A DNA stretch of 64,000 nucleotides from Schistosoma mansoni (GCF_000237925.1 NC_031498.1:888015-952014), one strand, 5' to 3'. Numbered from the stretch's first letter, positions 11,681 through 23,400 are shown. The notes: generated by a model not told the origin, from the sequence alone. Program-made: numbers and translations.

Positions 11681-12095
11681 AAAGAATAACTTTATTTAGA
11701 CCTAAAATTGCTTAGAATCAATATAAAATTTTGTAGAATCATACAAATACGATGTGGAATGTTTTTCTCTTCTGAAGTAAATCTAATTTGAAACATAATT
11801 TTATCGGACTTCGTTCGCTTTTCCCTTTGGTCAAACTATGCTCTTGATTAAACCATTCTACTACAGATGCATTGAATAGCAGGTATTTTTATACCTGAAC
11901 TATTTTGCGAAAATATCAAGAATTTCATAGACATTTTGTCAAGTTTTTGTAGAAACTGAGGAGTCATTTGTAGAAATACTTGTGACCCTATTAATGGTGC
12001 AGACGTTTAATGTTATTTCGAATAAATGTATGCCTTTAGCTAAAAACAGTAAATTTTAAGATGGTAAAAAGCAGTAAACCTTAAAAAATTTATTT
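11681..12095. other. Intergenic, nothing recognised
   Basis: No gene or known repeat was seen. Confidence 0.5.
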
Positions 12096-12100
12096 GCCAT

Positions 12101-12532
12101 TGTTATAACGTGTGCGTGCGTACCCTGTTTGATATATGAACGTGCTGATCCCCGCCAATCGGAGAGGAGCGAATTATCGATCAGAGCCAGTTAAGTCCAC
12201 AACACCAATAACAGCCTCTGCATTATGAAACATTGTTCTTAAACAAACTGGGTTTATATACCAAACAAAGTGACCACATCGTACCATAAAATAGATAATA
12301 ACATTTGTACAAGATTTGGACAAATGTGGCCGTGAATACGGGGGAACAGTAATCAATGGACTGGTAAATCGTATAACAATAGTGTATAGGTCAAAATAAA
12401 GCTCATAATAGGAGGGACATGAATATGGATACTTTAGTTACTTAACAATTGTACAATAGGAAATATACATATCATATTGGCTCATAAATAGTTCTCAAAG
12501 TTAGTATTCATAAATCTCCACGGGATATAACA
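12101..12532 (+). mobile_element. Solo LTR, 432 bp, 5-bp target duplication
   Basis: TGTTATAAC...GGGATATAACA is flanked by GCCAT at 12096-12100 and 12533-12537. Same family as 6151-6658. It ends about 540 bp upstream of the antizyme start codon in the same orientation and contains a TATA-like 'GGTTTATATACC', so an influence on that promoter is possible but unproven. Confidence 0.85.
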
Positions 12533-12537
12533 GCCAT

Positions 12538-13076
12538 ATAAAGACAATACACACTTGGTTTATATAACTATTTTAGCTACATTTTTCAATATCGCTCCCT
12601 TTCAGACATACGTCAATACACTGGCGCCTAAATACTGTGAAACTATTCGCTCTAACTTAGACGAAAGCTCATATATTTCTCCATTGTTTCTTTAAAAAAA
12701 AACAGTAAAACAAAGAATGCCAAATGAATACATGGCCTCCTTTACAAATGAAAAATCTGAATTAGTAGTTTAAAAATCCCCATAGATAATTCAAAAATCT
12801 GAATTAGTTCGATGTGACCTATCTTTGTGTTAGGGTACTGTTGTAAGGATTGATGTGTCAGTATATCGTTTGGATTATACAAATCAATCAATAGATAAAC
12901 AACTTCATGATTCGTTAATCTGAATGGCTAGACATCACAATTCAACCAATAATAATGAAATAGGACTAATTAATATTACCATTGGTTGATAGAATTTCGT
13001 AGATTGTTAAGATCAGTACATAAAAGCAGAAGTGCTATCCATAGTTGCTTATCGTTACTCTCTGATTTGCAAGGAA
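12538..13076 (+). promoter_or_regulatory. Upstream region of antizyme gene
   Basis: This is the 540 bp between the solo LTR and the antizyme ATG. A TATA-like 'CATAAAAGCAG' lies near 13017-13027, about 50 bp before the ATG, and could place the transcript start close to it. No other motif is claimed. Confidence 0.3.
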
Positions 13077-13737
13077 ATGTCTACTGTTGAGATCCAAAAT
13101 ATTGTTCATTTCCGTACGAGTCTCGGCATATGGCCTCGGCCTTATATTTGATGTTCCTACGGGGGATGCAAAGATACTATCCCAACACTCCGGGAGTGTT
13201 TCGAACAATGAACGAATTCAGTGGCGTGCGAATGACTCTCAACATACATCGAGTTCACAGTCCCTTGACTCACTATCTACAAGTGATCCAGAGATATGTC
13301 AGCAAAAGCATATAGGTTGTCGAATACGAAGAGAAAGCGACAGAAGCACCCACACCTCGGTGATTAACGTGCCAGATCTGTCTCCTGAAACAGTCAGTTT
13401 TTTGAAAGCTGCCAGATCATCATTGCCGCCTACAAATCTGCTTGTTGCACGTATTGACGATTCAAAAACAGCGGTAATATTTTTATCTATGGCTTCGAAG
13501 CCCCCTGTGGTTCTTCAAAAAAATGCACTTGTTTCATGTCTGGAAGAACTTGAACAGTGTGGAGTGAACAAAGCGTATGTTGCTGTTCCCAAGCCGCAGT
13601 CTGGTGAGCCAAAAGTAGTCACTCCGCTTCTGAAAACACTTATGTTTATTGGTTTCGAGATTCTGGCGGAGTTACCTCCCGAACTAATTAGCCTGTCATC
13701 GGACTACCGATTGTTATTCACAGACTTGCATGATTAA
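13077..13737 (+). CDS. OAZ: Ornithine decarboxylase antizyme (programmed +1 frameshift)
   Basis: Antizyme binds ornithine decarboxylase monomers, blocks the enzyme and delivers it to the 26S proteasome, and it also lowers polyamine uptake. ORF1 starts at ATG 13077 and gives 24 residues ending ...WPRPYI before UGA at 13149-13151. ORF2 is in the +1 frame from GAT 13150 (DVPTGDAK...) to TAA 13735-13737, about 195 residues. The total of ~219 residues is near the family's usual length. The C-terminal half has the antizyme fold signature: LLVARIDDSKTAVIF, a helix around ALVSCLEELEQCGVNKAYV, and TLMFIGFEIL, which matches the 'FSFLGFEIV' block of animal antizymes. The Ser/Thr/Gln-rich linker (about residues 35-90) is typical. 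The only stop between the two ORFs is the frameshift UGA. An uninterrupted open reading of ORF2 upstream of the shift would need a TTG start at 13087, so a shift is the better explanation. No intron is visible. Polyamine level is expected to control the shift. Confidence 0.88.
13146..13152 (+). promoter_or_regulatory. +1 ribosomal frameshift site AUU-UGA-U
   Basis: The last sense codon of antizyme ORF1 is AUU, followed by UGA and U. A +1 slip gives AUU then GAU and enters ORF2. Most antizymes use UCC-UGA-U; the UGA-U part is kept here while the P-site codon differs. No obvious downstream pseudoknot was seen by eye. Confidence 0.8.
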
Positions 13738-13797
13738 TTTGAATGTTAATTAACTTTGCATTCCCCTTTCTTTTAATGTTGCTTTAATTTCATCTTA

Positions 13798-13803
13798 AAT
13801 AAA
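13798..13803 (+). terminator. Polyadenylation signal AATAAA for antizyme
   Basis: AATAAA lies 61 bp after the antizyme stop codon, giving a short 3' UTR. It fits the compact single-exon model. Confidence 0.7.
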
Positions 13804-13856
13804 TATATTAAGAATAACTAAGTGTTTTTGATTCATACTGCAATAGATCATATGCT

Positions 13857-14280
13857 CTAAGGCGTATTTCCGTAAAGTTCTTGTCTCTCCTTGTTAATGT
13901 GACGTAGTATTTTATCTTTTTTTGACGAGTATCGGTGATATACGGTGCTAGTGAGCTTGAATTGTGCGTCCACTTGTCTTGCTATGCGTTCAATAACACC
14001 ATCCATCTGGTGGGGTGTGATCTGGGTAGCCTCTGTCATAGTTCTTAACTGTCGTTCAGATAGTGTGGTTAGTTTAGGGATATAGTCGCCTCGATGTTGT
14101 TACTTCTGACTACGTCAGCTGCCATGTGGCCATAGTTTGACGTCCACTCCAATCTCGCTCTTAAGTTGTCCAGATATCCCACTAGGTCCGAATGTGAACT
14201 AGGTACAACAGGAACAAACTTAACTGCGACACCAATCGCATCTGTGTTCCTCCTTCGTGGCTTGTTTTATTATCATTCCG
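13857..14280 (-). pseudogene. Coding-like remnant of unknown identity, tail-to-tail with antizyme
   Basis: Read from higher to lower coordinates, two adjacent open stretches look protein-coding. The first includes 'VKFVPVVPSSHSDLVGYLD' and 'ARLEWTSNYGHMAADVV'; the second includes 'YIPKLTTLSERQLRTM' and 'DGVIERIARQVDAQFKL' and ends at a stop at 13857. They lie in different frames. The composition is charged and helix-rich with no motif that I can assign. It could be a decayed mobile-element protein or a broken host gene. The distance to the antizyme poly(A) signal is only about 50 bp. Confidence 0.4.
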
Positions 14281-16075
14281 AATAACACCCCTCACTGTCT
14301 ATGGTGAGGCAGTATCTTCACTGATGCTGAAAACATGGAATTACAGCTGATATTAGTATTCACATATTTGTTCCTGGTAGAATAGCATATCTAGATTTTG
14401 CTAGGTGGTGAAGTTGATTTTGTGTGTATTATTGGGTGCTGACGTGAAGTAAATTATTTGTTTCGAACGCATCGATTTTTCTATTACTTAGAAGACGTAA
14501 TACCAGGACTAGCTACTAAGTGCTTCTGATCGGTTATGCCGGGCACGTTACTTTTGGATAAAGTGTCTCTGAACGCATAAAATTTCAGCTCTTGGAAACG
14601 TTAGGACACAACAAACAATCCCGACTGATATATAAATTCCGCTCAAGTTGAAATCTCGTCTTCTACATAGTCCATCCGGCATTTTGTATTTCGTACTATT
14701 TAGAGCCCATGGCTCTTATCAACAGTTTTTGCCATCAACTCTGATAAGACAATTTGTATTTCCCAAACTCCCCATATATTTCTGGCAAACTTCCGGTTTA
14801 TCATAACTGTTCTGCAATTCCTCAATTAGTATGTACAGTGATTTAAATTCTCTAGACAGTAAAGGAGAAATTAGGTCATCGATGCAGTATCACTGAAATT
14901 ACTAATATTCTGCAATTTACGTTGTGTGTGCAATAGTGTACAAGACCTTGTTTAAGTGAGTCGAATGTCGTCTACAGGTAACGTGGCTTTCTATTTCAAC
15001 TTGTTCTAGTGTAGACCCTGGCCTCAAGACCCAAAGCCGTACTGATTCCCTCAGTTGTTCCTATTTCCTAGTACAAACCAGGCTTCTGACAGTTGTATGT
15101 TGAAATATTAAGAACTTTGACTCCTGGTAATAGTTGTGATCCTTTCGTCTTCAATTCGAGTTAGTTGTGACCGGAAGTTTTAACTCATTAAGCCCGATCG
15201 GGGTGAAGTAAGGTGATGACAGGAAGCATAAATTGACTTTTTAATACGTCTTGTCCCTTTAGTGAGTCTAGGCTAATGTATGCATCAACAATGTCTTCAA
15301 TTTTCCTCTTAATTTGCCTGCTTATCATGAGTTGCGATAATTACATGAGTTCTGTTAATCGAAACGGAAGAAACTTCTCATCAGCATGGTCAGGGTTGTT
15401 CGGATTAAATTCCTGTTTATCAAAAGATTAGAAGCCATATCTGTCAACAATCCGTCATACTGACGTAAATCTCACGCTAGCTAAGGTTTTATTCGCTTAA
15501 AGTTTATGTAGGCACAGAATTCAAACACACCGTTTTATATCCTGATATTTCCCAGTTCTTAAAGTGCACCTCAACCGAATTATGTCCGGACACTTGTCCA
15601 GGTAGTCAGAAGGTCTAAACTTATGTTTCATGCAGGGAAAAGCTTGTCATTAAGACATATCCTCATTTTTACCGAAGGTAATATTCTTGTCAATTAGAAA
15701 AGTTACCACTGATGTATTTAGACATAAGTCATGATATAGTATCTAGGAAGGATATTTATAGGTTAAATGTACTTCACTTCTCATCCGCTCCGTCAGAAGG
15801 AGTCAACAATGGGAGAGGTAAATTATTTATAATGATAATAACAAATAATAGTGAGACTTAAATAATATGGAGTTATTCAGTGTTCGAAATTTCATAGATG
15901 GAGAATGTATGAATAAGATGTCGATTTCCTGTCCTTAGAGCGGATTACCGTTTTATTCCTTCTCGTCTATTATTTCATTAATCATTGACTTTCCAGCTCA
16001 TTTCTCTATGACAGGTCTGAACAACTGTCTTGTTATACTTACTACAAGTGCCTTTATCATATCTTAAGCATACAG
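14281..16075. other. Intergenic, nothing recognised
   Basis: Mixed-composition DNA, less AT-rich than most of the window (about 14300-15700), but no supported exon or repeat was found. Confidence 0.45.
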
Positions 16076-16340
16076 TGGTCAGTGTGGTCTGAAGTTTCTG
16101 GGCGTCTGACACTTCTTGGTTGTTCACACTATAAAAGGATACTTCTTCTTGAGGTGCCTGAGAACGAAACTGGGCTGGCTGTGATTTTGGCATGTCTATG
16201 GAGCCTAAGGAATAACCCATTGAAGCTGGTCACCCATGGCCTTTATTCCCCAGGATTATTGCGTAAACTTCTTATCCGTCTACGTTTAAGTGAAATGCAA
16301 ACTAGCGGTAATGTGATAATAAGAGATGGGTATTTGTGAG
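16076..16340 (-). repeat. Relic related to repeat P
   Basis: On the minus strand, blocks such as 'GTGACCAGCTTCAATGGG' and 'CACCTCAAGAAGAAG' resemble the 3' part of repeat P at 17290-17430 and 31150-31260. The open frame at 15978-16220 falls within it and is not called as a gene. Confidence 0.45.
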
Positions 16341-16954
16341 AAATTTCATTGACCAACGAGCTGAACTCGGATACTTTTGAAGGTGTTGTAGTGATTAATA
16401 CCTTCCTTGTTTTTCACATTGATGATACTATGTATGGTTTATTGTTTTCATTTTCAGTAAATCTGTTTATTTGTTGGTTATTTGTCTTCATTCAACTATT
16501 ATTATCGTGCAGGACTAGTTACTTTTCAAAATCCAACTTTCCATCCAAAAACATACAGATTTCAAGGGAAATGAGAAATCAGAACTGTTAAACAAAATTT
16601 ACCTCATTAACTTAAGTGTTTCTAAATAGTGTCCAATGGAGTTGTAAACTGAATCAGTTCGTATATACACCTTAGTGTACTTTAGATTCCATCATTGAAC
16701 AACTTTTTTTAATCGGACAAGCTTGATATGTTAAATAGCTATGTTTATTCACGTCTAGGGAAAAGAGGTCCATTCTGTATATATACTGGGCACTCTATTT
16801 ACCGATATTTCTTACTGTCTTAGTTTTTCTTCTTATGCTTCATGATTTCTCCATATCACGTCTTTTCCTGATAAAACTGTACTTAAAATTAAATGTACAT
16901 GTGATATCATTGTTTGAGTCCTAACCTACATTAGGTCGTGGTCGGGTTAACCTA

Positions 16955-17435
16955 TTGTGATAGCTCGGTCGAGCTACATTGTCTGAAACACTTGCTCCTT
17001 GAGATCCTACAATTCCAGACAAGTCAGATTGACAACGGCTGGATCGAAAACACCAAACTCAGGGTACGAAGGGGAAGTCGTTCTACCAAATGTACATAGA
17101 CGTGACGCATGTAAGATGTTTCCCTTAAATAACCAGTGTGTGTATCATTGTTTCCCACAACTGAAGCAATGAGTTATTAAAATTCTTATCAAAACTATCA
17201 TACATGACCTCAACCCAAGGGAATACTTCCCAACGGTGGTTATAATGCCTTGGAAGTACGAAGTTAATTCCTCAAGAACTACTGATATGGAAGCTATATG
17301 TGACCTGTCTCAATGGGTGTTTTTTTCTTAGGTTCATCATTCATGCTTCCAGTTTGGTAAAGCTGCTTACTGTCGACTTGATTTCGTCTTTGAGTACCTC
17401 AAAAGAAGAAGTGTCCCTCTAAAATTTGGACAAGC
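16955..17435 (+). repeat. Repeat P, copy 1
   Basis: About 480 bp shared with 30390-31265 ('CAATTCCAGACAAGTCAGAT', 'GACAACGGCTGG', 'ATTCCTCAAGAACTACTG'). Class unknown. It represents the empty-site form of copy 2, which carries a solo LTR. Confidence 0.75.
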
Positions 17436-17529
17436 TATGAAGTGATAATCACATATTTCCCCTTGAGATTTTTTTATTCCTTTTTTTAGATTTTGAAAAA
17501 AATGATTCCCCGTATATGACAGTATCTTA

Positions 17530-17790
17530 CTGGCTTGAAAAAATTACAGACTATCTCACTAAATTCTGATTACCATACAGTAAACAATCTATTTGCAAAA
17601 CAACAATCCATTGCCTCAATCTTAACTGTTCCTTCTGCAAATATCAGTCCATCTTCTCTGATTTCATTATTCATGTATTTTCATACCGATTGCGCTTCAT
17701 TCCTGTTCTTTCCTTATCGATCTTCTGCCAAAATACATTCTATATCTGACCATCATCATATACTACTTATATGGATATAAGTAGACCACA
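17530..17790 (+). repeat. Repeat Q, copy 1
   Basis: About 260 bp similar to 43525-43800 ('GCAAATATCAGTCCAT', 'TTTCCTTATCGATCTTCT', 'ATACTACTTAT...ATAAGTAG'). Possibly LTR-element derived. Its 3' part overlaps the tandem duplication that follows. Confidence 0.65.
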
Positions 17791-18190
17791 CCATAGTACT
17801 ACTGATGAATACTTCTGATTTATAATGCATTATTTTTTCTTTTTCCTTTTAAGATCTATTAAACATAGGTGATTCATCTGATATGCATACAAAGAAAAAT
17901 TAGGATTTACGTAATTTTATGATAGAACTTTGTTTTTGTTACCTACCCCGAAACCTTTTTTTAATTTTTGGGCCCTCCTCAAATAACCCCCTATAGGAAT
18001 ATAAGTAGACCCCCCCCCTAGGGTCCTATGATGATACTTCTGATTTATAAATGCATTAATTTTTCTTTTTTCTTTTAAAGATCTATTGGAAAGAAGGTGA
18101 TTCATTCTGATATACAATTCAAAAGAAAATATTAAGATTTAACGTAATTTTATTGTATAGAACTTTGTTTTTGTTACCTAGTCCGATAGT
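17765..18190. repeat. Imperfect tandem duplication (~200-bp unit) with indel-type differences
   Basis: 17773-17955 is repeated at about 17996-18185 ('ACTTCTGATTTATAA', 'AAGATCTATT', 'AGAACTTTGTTTTTGTTACC'). Many differences are single-base length changes in homopolymers, and the junction has runs such as CCCCCCCCCC. This looks like unpolished long-read sequence or a local misassembly. Confidence 0.7.
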
Positions 18191-18730
18191 CATTTATTAG
18201 ATTATTAAAAATTAAAAAAATTTTTTTTTCAATCTAAAATGTAATCACGCCATATAGTCGTGTACTGTGTGTCAGTTACCATTCTAAACAGAAAAAAGAA
18301 ATCCATATATGTATATATTTCATCAAAAGAATGCATACATTGGTATGTGCTCTATTATATTTAGTGAATTCATTTTTTGTTTACATTGATCCACTCAGCA
18401 TTTTTTTTAATTAATTAGAAAAACAAAGAAAATCTTATAGTTTTTTCTTTGTTTCATTCAAATTTTCTATTGTGGTTTGTTCACTTAGATTACTTGCTAT
18501 GTGTGTGTGATTCATTTTTGTTTATAAGTAATGATGAATGTTTTACAAACAAACAAACAAAAGAAGAACCTACGGTATTTTTGAGCTTCATATTGGGTTT
18601 CAATGAATTAACTAGTGTGAAGAAGTTAATTTGGCAATCTAATTGAATGCTGACAAATCTCAAAGATTCAAACTCATTATATTCAGAATTCCAGTTAGTT
18701 AGGTTGTTATCCAACTGTTTACAAGATGAC
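18191..18730. other. Intergenic, nothing recognised
   Basis: Very AT-rich with homopolymers. No gene or recognised repeat. Confidence 0.5.
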
Positions 18731-19230
18731 TAGGTTAGGTGCGGCCGAGAGTGGGGAGGGCCCGCCCTCTCTCTAAATGCTCTCACACGTATACAACCTA
18801 TGCCAGGGAAGTCCTACTCACTGCCTTCTCGTGGCATTACTGTTGTTTACAAAATTGAGAGGACGAAAAGCGAATGTCTGGCGCTTTAACCAGGTTGGTG
18901 GACACGGCGAGTCCACCTAGAGGAATTGGAAAACCCTGATTCCAAACCAATGGTTTAAATGGGCTCCAGAATCCTGAGGGAACAAATGGCGTACTAACTT
19001 ATTGTTGGTCACCGGCTATCATGGAACTGCATCTCCTTACGATGCTCCACTACTTTGTGGATTAGGCCCTTAGGTCAAAGGCTCTGGGTGTGGCCCCCTA
19101 AGAAAACCACCTGCTTCGGTCTAGGCACCCGGGCAGTATCATAGCCCTCATACAATTAAATGAAATGACAATTTTTTTGTGTAACGCATATATATCTGGT
19201 GCCCCCTTGTACCAATATTTATGTGTTCAA
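18731..19230 (+). repeat. R520 copy D
   Basis: Nearly complete member from 'GCGGCCGAGAGTGGGG' to the 'CAAATAAATAAAT' tail. The extreme 5' end differs from the consensus and no target duplication is evident. Confidence 0.85.
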
Positions 19231-20205
19231 ATAAATAAATGTGGGACTAAAGTCTCTTAATATCATTGTATCATTACAAAATTAAAACTATTCTTCAAGA
19301 GGTTCAATGTTATAGTAAACCCAGGTAATTCAATATCTTATTTAATCTTGACAACTAAGTAATACCTACTTTTTTCAAACAGGAAACATCTCGAAAGCAA
19401 TGTGTTTTGAATTGGTTTCGGATATATGATTACATCGAATAATTCTTTGACTACAGTCCGTATATTAAGAATGGACACATTACATTTGTAGAAACGGGCT
19501 TGAAGGTAAAAACATTCTAATATTCCTCTAAATCTTGATCAGTTAAACTAATAATAATCTCATCGTATAAGTATGGTCGATATTTTATTGACAATGATAA
19601 GCATATATAAAGTTCTCGCTCTCCAACAACTTCCCCATCAGTGGGGAATAGTAAACACTTAGTTGCTTAAATATTATGTTACCAAATGCTTAAGTATTAA
19701 TTTTCTCTCTATTTGGTTTTGATATCATCGAGAGTTGTGACTACTGAGATTGTGATAAAATGGTTTTTGCGAAACTGATTGATAAAATATCCAATAGTAC
19801 AAATGTGAATAGTTAGCGGTCATTCAATCGCATTATTGAATCAAACCTCTCTGCTCACCATCTGTTTATTTAACTCATATTTATCTAAGATATCCATTGG
19901 TATGAATTGTTCTAAATAAACTTTTGTTGCAGACACTGCTCAATAATTCAAAATAAGGCAGTGTAACTTTGAAGTAACTGTAATATATGAGCGTTATCTG
20001 ATTAGGTATATTTTTTATGTGTGAATATTTTTAGATTTCTGTGCACTGATTAGCAAATAGTAATCGATACCCTCCGAAATTAGAACTTTGCTTATAGTTG
20101 TAGAGTAATTTCCTTCATCATCTCTTGGAACCAAAAATATGATCTTAAGTTTAACAGATAAGTTGGTGTCTCCTACATATTTTACTCAAAGTAGTCTTGT
20201 GGAGA
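19231..20205. other. Intergenic, nothing recognised
   Basis: AT-rich; no supported feature. Confidence 0.5.
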
Positions 20206-20578
20206 TTAGTTTGGTTTGTAGGTTGTATTCGTCACAGGCTGATCCCATTTGAAGTATCAATGAAAACCAAGAAGTAATAGACAGTCGCATTGTCCTAATA
20301 TAAGACACCTCAGTAGTACTCACAGCTGTTACTGGTGGTATCAGATGATCGTAGTGCTGTTTCATAAGTTGATTGAAGTTGGAAATCTGTTGCTAGACGC
20401 TGATCCAATGGTTTCAATCGTTAACTACTCACCGTAAGACTTAAAGGTCTTGGATACGATCATTGGGTGCACGCTACTAAGAGTCCCATACTAGGACTAA
20501 ATAGTGGTCAGCTGCTTCTAGGTTCTAGTTGATACCTCAAATGAGATCAACCCTTGATGAATACAATCTACAAACTCT
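20206..20578. repeat. Old palindromic S2-like relic
   Basis: Arms at 20206-20285 and 20505-20578 are inverted and diverged copies ('GTTTGTAGGTTGTATTC' against 'GAATACAATCTACAAAC'). The centre keeps a decayed hammerhead region ('AAGAGTCCCATACTAGGAC') and a B-box-like stretch. This is an older lineage than the copies at 10160 and 24187. Confidence 0.6.
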
Positions 20579-20989
20579 TATAAATGTTCAAAAACGTTGT
20601 GTTTATCGTCTGTCAGTTACACCAAGCTTATCTTAAACAAAATGAAATGCCAACATAGAACAATCTCTACAAATTATTTGTTCAATGCTTTTTGTAATTC
20701 ACATGATATTTTTACTAGCTTTGTCATTATAATGATTAGACTTGTAAAGGTCACAAATGCAATAATGGTCACATTTTATAATACATGCACATACTTCGTG
20801 CTTATAATTAGTGAATATACTCATACTATGCTGAATCTATGGATGACAGTATAATGTTGGAGCTTAATTTTTAATTAGTATAACTAATATCAGTTCATTT
20901 TAATTATGTGATTAGTTCTTTTTTTCGATCTGATTTACTATAGTAGTTTAATTGATAATCATACTATAAGAATAGCAGAAAACTAATTA

Positions 20990-21890
20990 TAATTCATTGA
21001 GGCCCTATTCTGATTCTGTCCGGAGCCACTCTGGAGTTACTGCTGACCCAAAGCCCTGAGGAAAAGAGTAGGATTGGGGATAGGGTTAGCAGCCGAACCG
21101 TGTAAAAAAGAATCTGTGTGAAAACGCTAACCAGAGAAAATAAAACTCTGACATGAAAGTTGAAGGGTTGTCGAAAAGTCATGATCCCTTATAGTGGAAG
21201 CCGAGATACCTCGGGAACCATTAGACCAACAACCAGGGAGACATTAAACATAAGGATGTGGGATGTCCGAACAACATGAGGGACCAGCATGGTTCTTTAG
21301 ATAGCTACATTAAGGAGAAGATGCAGCGTTGCTAGACAAAAAAAAGATTAGCTGTGGAACAGGTTCTGCTTTATTCTAGTCACGAATGACAAAATACTCC
21401 ACAAACACAAGGAGTTGCATTGGTCCTGTTCAAAAATCACGATCATGATTTACACGATAGGAAACCCATGGGTCCGTGGCTACCGATGTATCATTCAAAA
21501 CAAAAAAGGAAGAGATTACAGTGCATCTAATCCAGTGTTACCCACTCACTGTTGACGGCAGCAAAGATGATAAGCTTCAGTTTGATCAGAGCCTACAGTT
21601 CATCATAAACAAATGTCCAGAAAAAACCTAACCATTTTGATGGGTACCTAAACACCAAAGTAGGGATAGAGAAAACAGGGTATGAACGCGACATGAACTG
21701 GAAGAATTGAGAGACAATGGTGAGTGACCGACAAATGTGTGCTTTCAGCAGCATGGTTATAGGTGATAGTATTTCTTCCCATAAATGCGGAGAAAGAATA
21801 ACATAAATTTCAATGGACCACACTACAGAAAACCGGATCCATCTCCTCTACATAAATGCGAATTTCATGGAAGACTCAAGGTTTATGGTT
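20990..21890 (+). mobile_element. RTE-B (SR2-like) LINE, decayed 5' UTR and endonuclease part
   Basis: The 5' portion aligns with the UTR embedded at 58440-58615 ('AGGATTGGGGATAGGGTTAG' type). Downstream translation recovers endonuclease-domain pieces such as 'DGYLNTKVGIEKTGYERDM' and 'MDHTTENRI' in changing frames. Many stops and frameshifts show a long-dead copy. No reverse transcriptase part follows. Confidence 0.7.
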
Positions 21891-21956
21891 TTCTGCCAAC
21901 TAACTCCAACCATTTAACATCTTAACGTTAGTCCGTGTAATATCATGTCAATTAAA

Positions 21957-22055
21957 CTAGTAACGACACCTAAAATTGATTGATAGAATTCGATCAAAAT
22001 CAAAAGGACTAGATAAACATGATATTGGTCACTACTACATGATTAATCAATGTCG
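21957..22055 (-). repeat. S3 leader relic
   Basis: This is the reverse complement of the S3 leader ('TTGATTAATCATG...', 'GATCGAATTCTATC'-like), diverged. No ribozyme part is present. Confidence 0.55.
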
Positions 22056-22424
22056 ATGTGTTATCTTCTATTCACAGTGTTTGATTCTCTTGTTTTTATT
22101 TTATCCTGGCATACTTATAAACAAGTTACTGGACCTGTTCTTACATGTGATTTAATAATTTATAGCCAATGCACTTCATAAGGTGGAAAAATAAAGCAAT
22201 AGAACAATAATTTGGAGAGAGTACTTAATTAATTTTACTTATTAAATAAAGATAATTTCCATATCTGGTTAAAGTCTACTAAATGAAATCACTATGCAGC
22301 AACTAAAACTAGGTTAAACCACCTAACTGAAGCATCCTAATGTTAACAACCGTTACCATTAGTACGTCAATAATCAAAGACAAAGTGATGATATAATTTT
22401 CTTTGTAAGAGTCACAAAAACACT

Positions 22425-22615
22425 GACTATCTAGACTTGGTAGTTAAGTGGATAACGCATAGGGCGTTCCGAATGAAGGGCTTTCGTCTCGAGTCTCAGT
22501 TTGAACATCAACACTGTAATGTAGGTGCACCCAGATGACGAGTTCGAAATAGGACGGAACGTGCGTTCAGGATTCCACTGCTAGCCACTATCAAAACATT
22601 GCTTACAAGTGAAAA
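22425..22615 (+). repeat. S1 (Smα-like) SINE, degraded
   Basis: tRNA-like head with 'GTTAAGTGGATAACGC' and B-box-like 'CGAGTCTCAG', then ATGACGAG-GTTCGAAATAGGAC-GGAAC. The core is altered in both strands of the catalytic region, so it is probably inactive. Confidence 0.75.
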
Positions 22616-22724
22616 TAGTTTGACATAAGTAGGACTTTCATCTGTCTAGGAATTTCCATAATTGTTTTTACAGGATTTCGCGGAGAATGTTGAATTTTAA
22701 GCTCCATATTATAACCTGACTTTG

Positions 22725-22870
22725 ATCATACAATAATTGGAAACCAGGGAGGACTGGGCAGTTGTTTCATTCTCAGCAGTCCGTATCCATTACTCCACGA
22801 GAGATCGAAGCCAAGGTCTTTAAGCCATGCACCAAGCACTGAATTTCCAGATCACTGAGTTAGCATCCAA
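22725..22870 (-). repeat. S2 relic
   Basis: Minus-strand remnant of head and ribozyme ('CACTCAGTGATCTGG' type order, 'TGAGAATGAAAC'). Heavily diverged. Confidence 0.45.
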
Positions 22871-23239
22871 TGAAGTATTTTGCATTCCATAACTTGTTTC
22901 AAATAACAAAGTACAGTCAAAAGAGATTTGAAAAGCAGTTTTCGGTCATAATATCTTTATAGTAAAACAAGAATTGATTCTTTTTAGGTGTCTAAGCTAC
23001 AAGAAACTCAAAATTGAACAATATTGTATACTGAGTAACTTTTCACATCCAACTTTGTGTTAACGATCATATATAGAATAAATTGTAACGTGTTAGCACA
23101 TTGCCTTGAACAATCTAAGATAGTGTAAACGTTGTCACATCACAGACTAATGATTATACCGGTTTTTGATTAGCGTTATAGGATAAACATTGATCACTAC
23201 TCAGTGAACAATCGGTTGCAAACATTTCAGTCCTACAGA

Positions 23240-23400
23240 TCAGTTGTGGCCCGAATAGCACAACAGTAATGTCTGAGTAATCGGGGTTCAGATTACGTCA
23301 CGAGTATCATTTCGCTTAAGATTATGATGATGCCTTTGAGATAAGTGCCTACTAGCACGAAACCTGGGTTCAGGGCATTCAGTCGGATATCTAACAGTTT
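23240..23400 (+). repeat. S3 relic with remnant ribozyme
   Basis: It follows the S3 order: head ('GGCCCGAATAGCACAACAG'), then 'GATAAGTGCCTACTAGCAC-GAAAC-CTGGGTTCAGGG'. The stem II and GAAAC segments survive, but CTGANGA does not. Confidence 0.6.

Noticed and set aside
13087-13152. Antizyme as a single ORF beginning at TTG 13087
   Set aside because: This needs a non-AUG start. The ATG at 13077 with the +1 site AUU-UGA-U explains both frames and fits the family.
16082-16591. Short ORFs at 15978-16220 (-) and 16082-16591 (+) as exons
   Set aside because: They overlap a repeat P relic and lack splice sites in a consistent phase.
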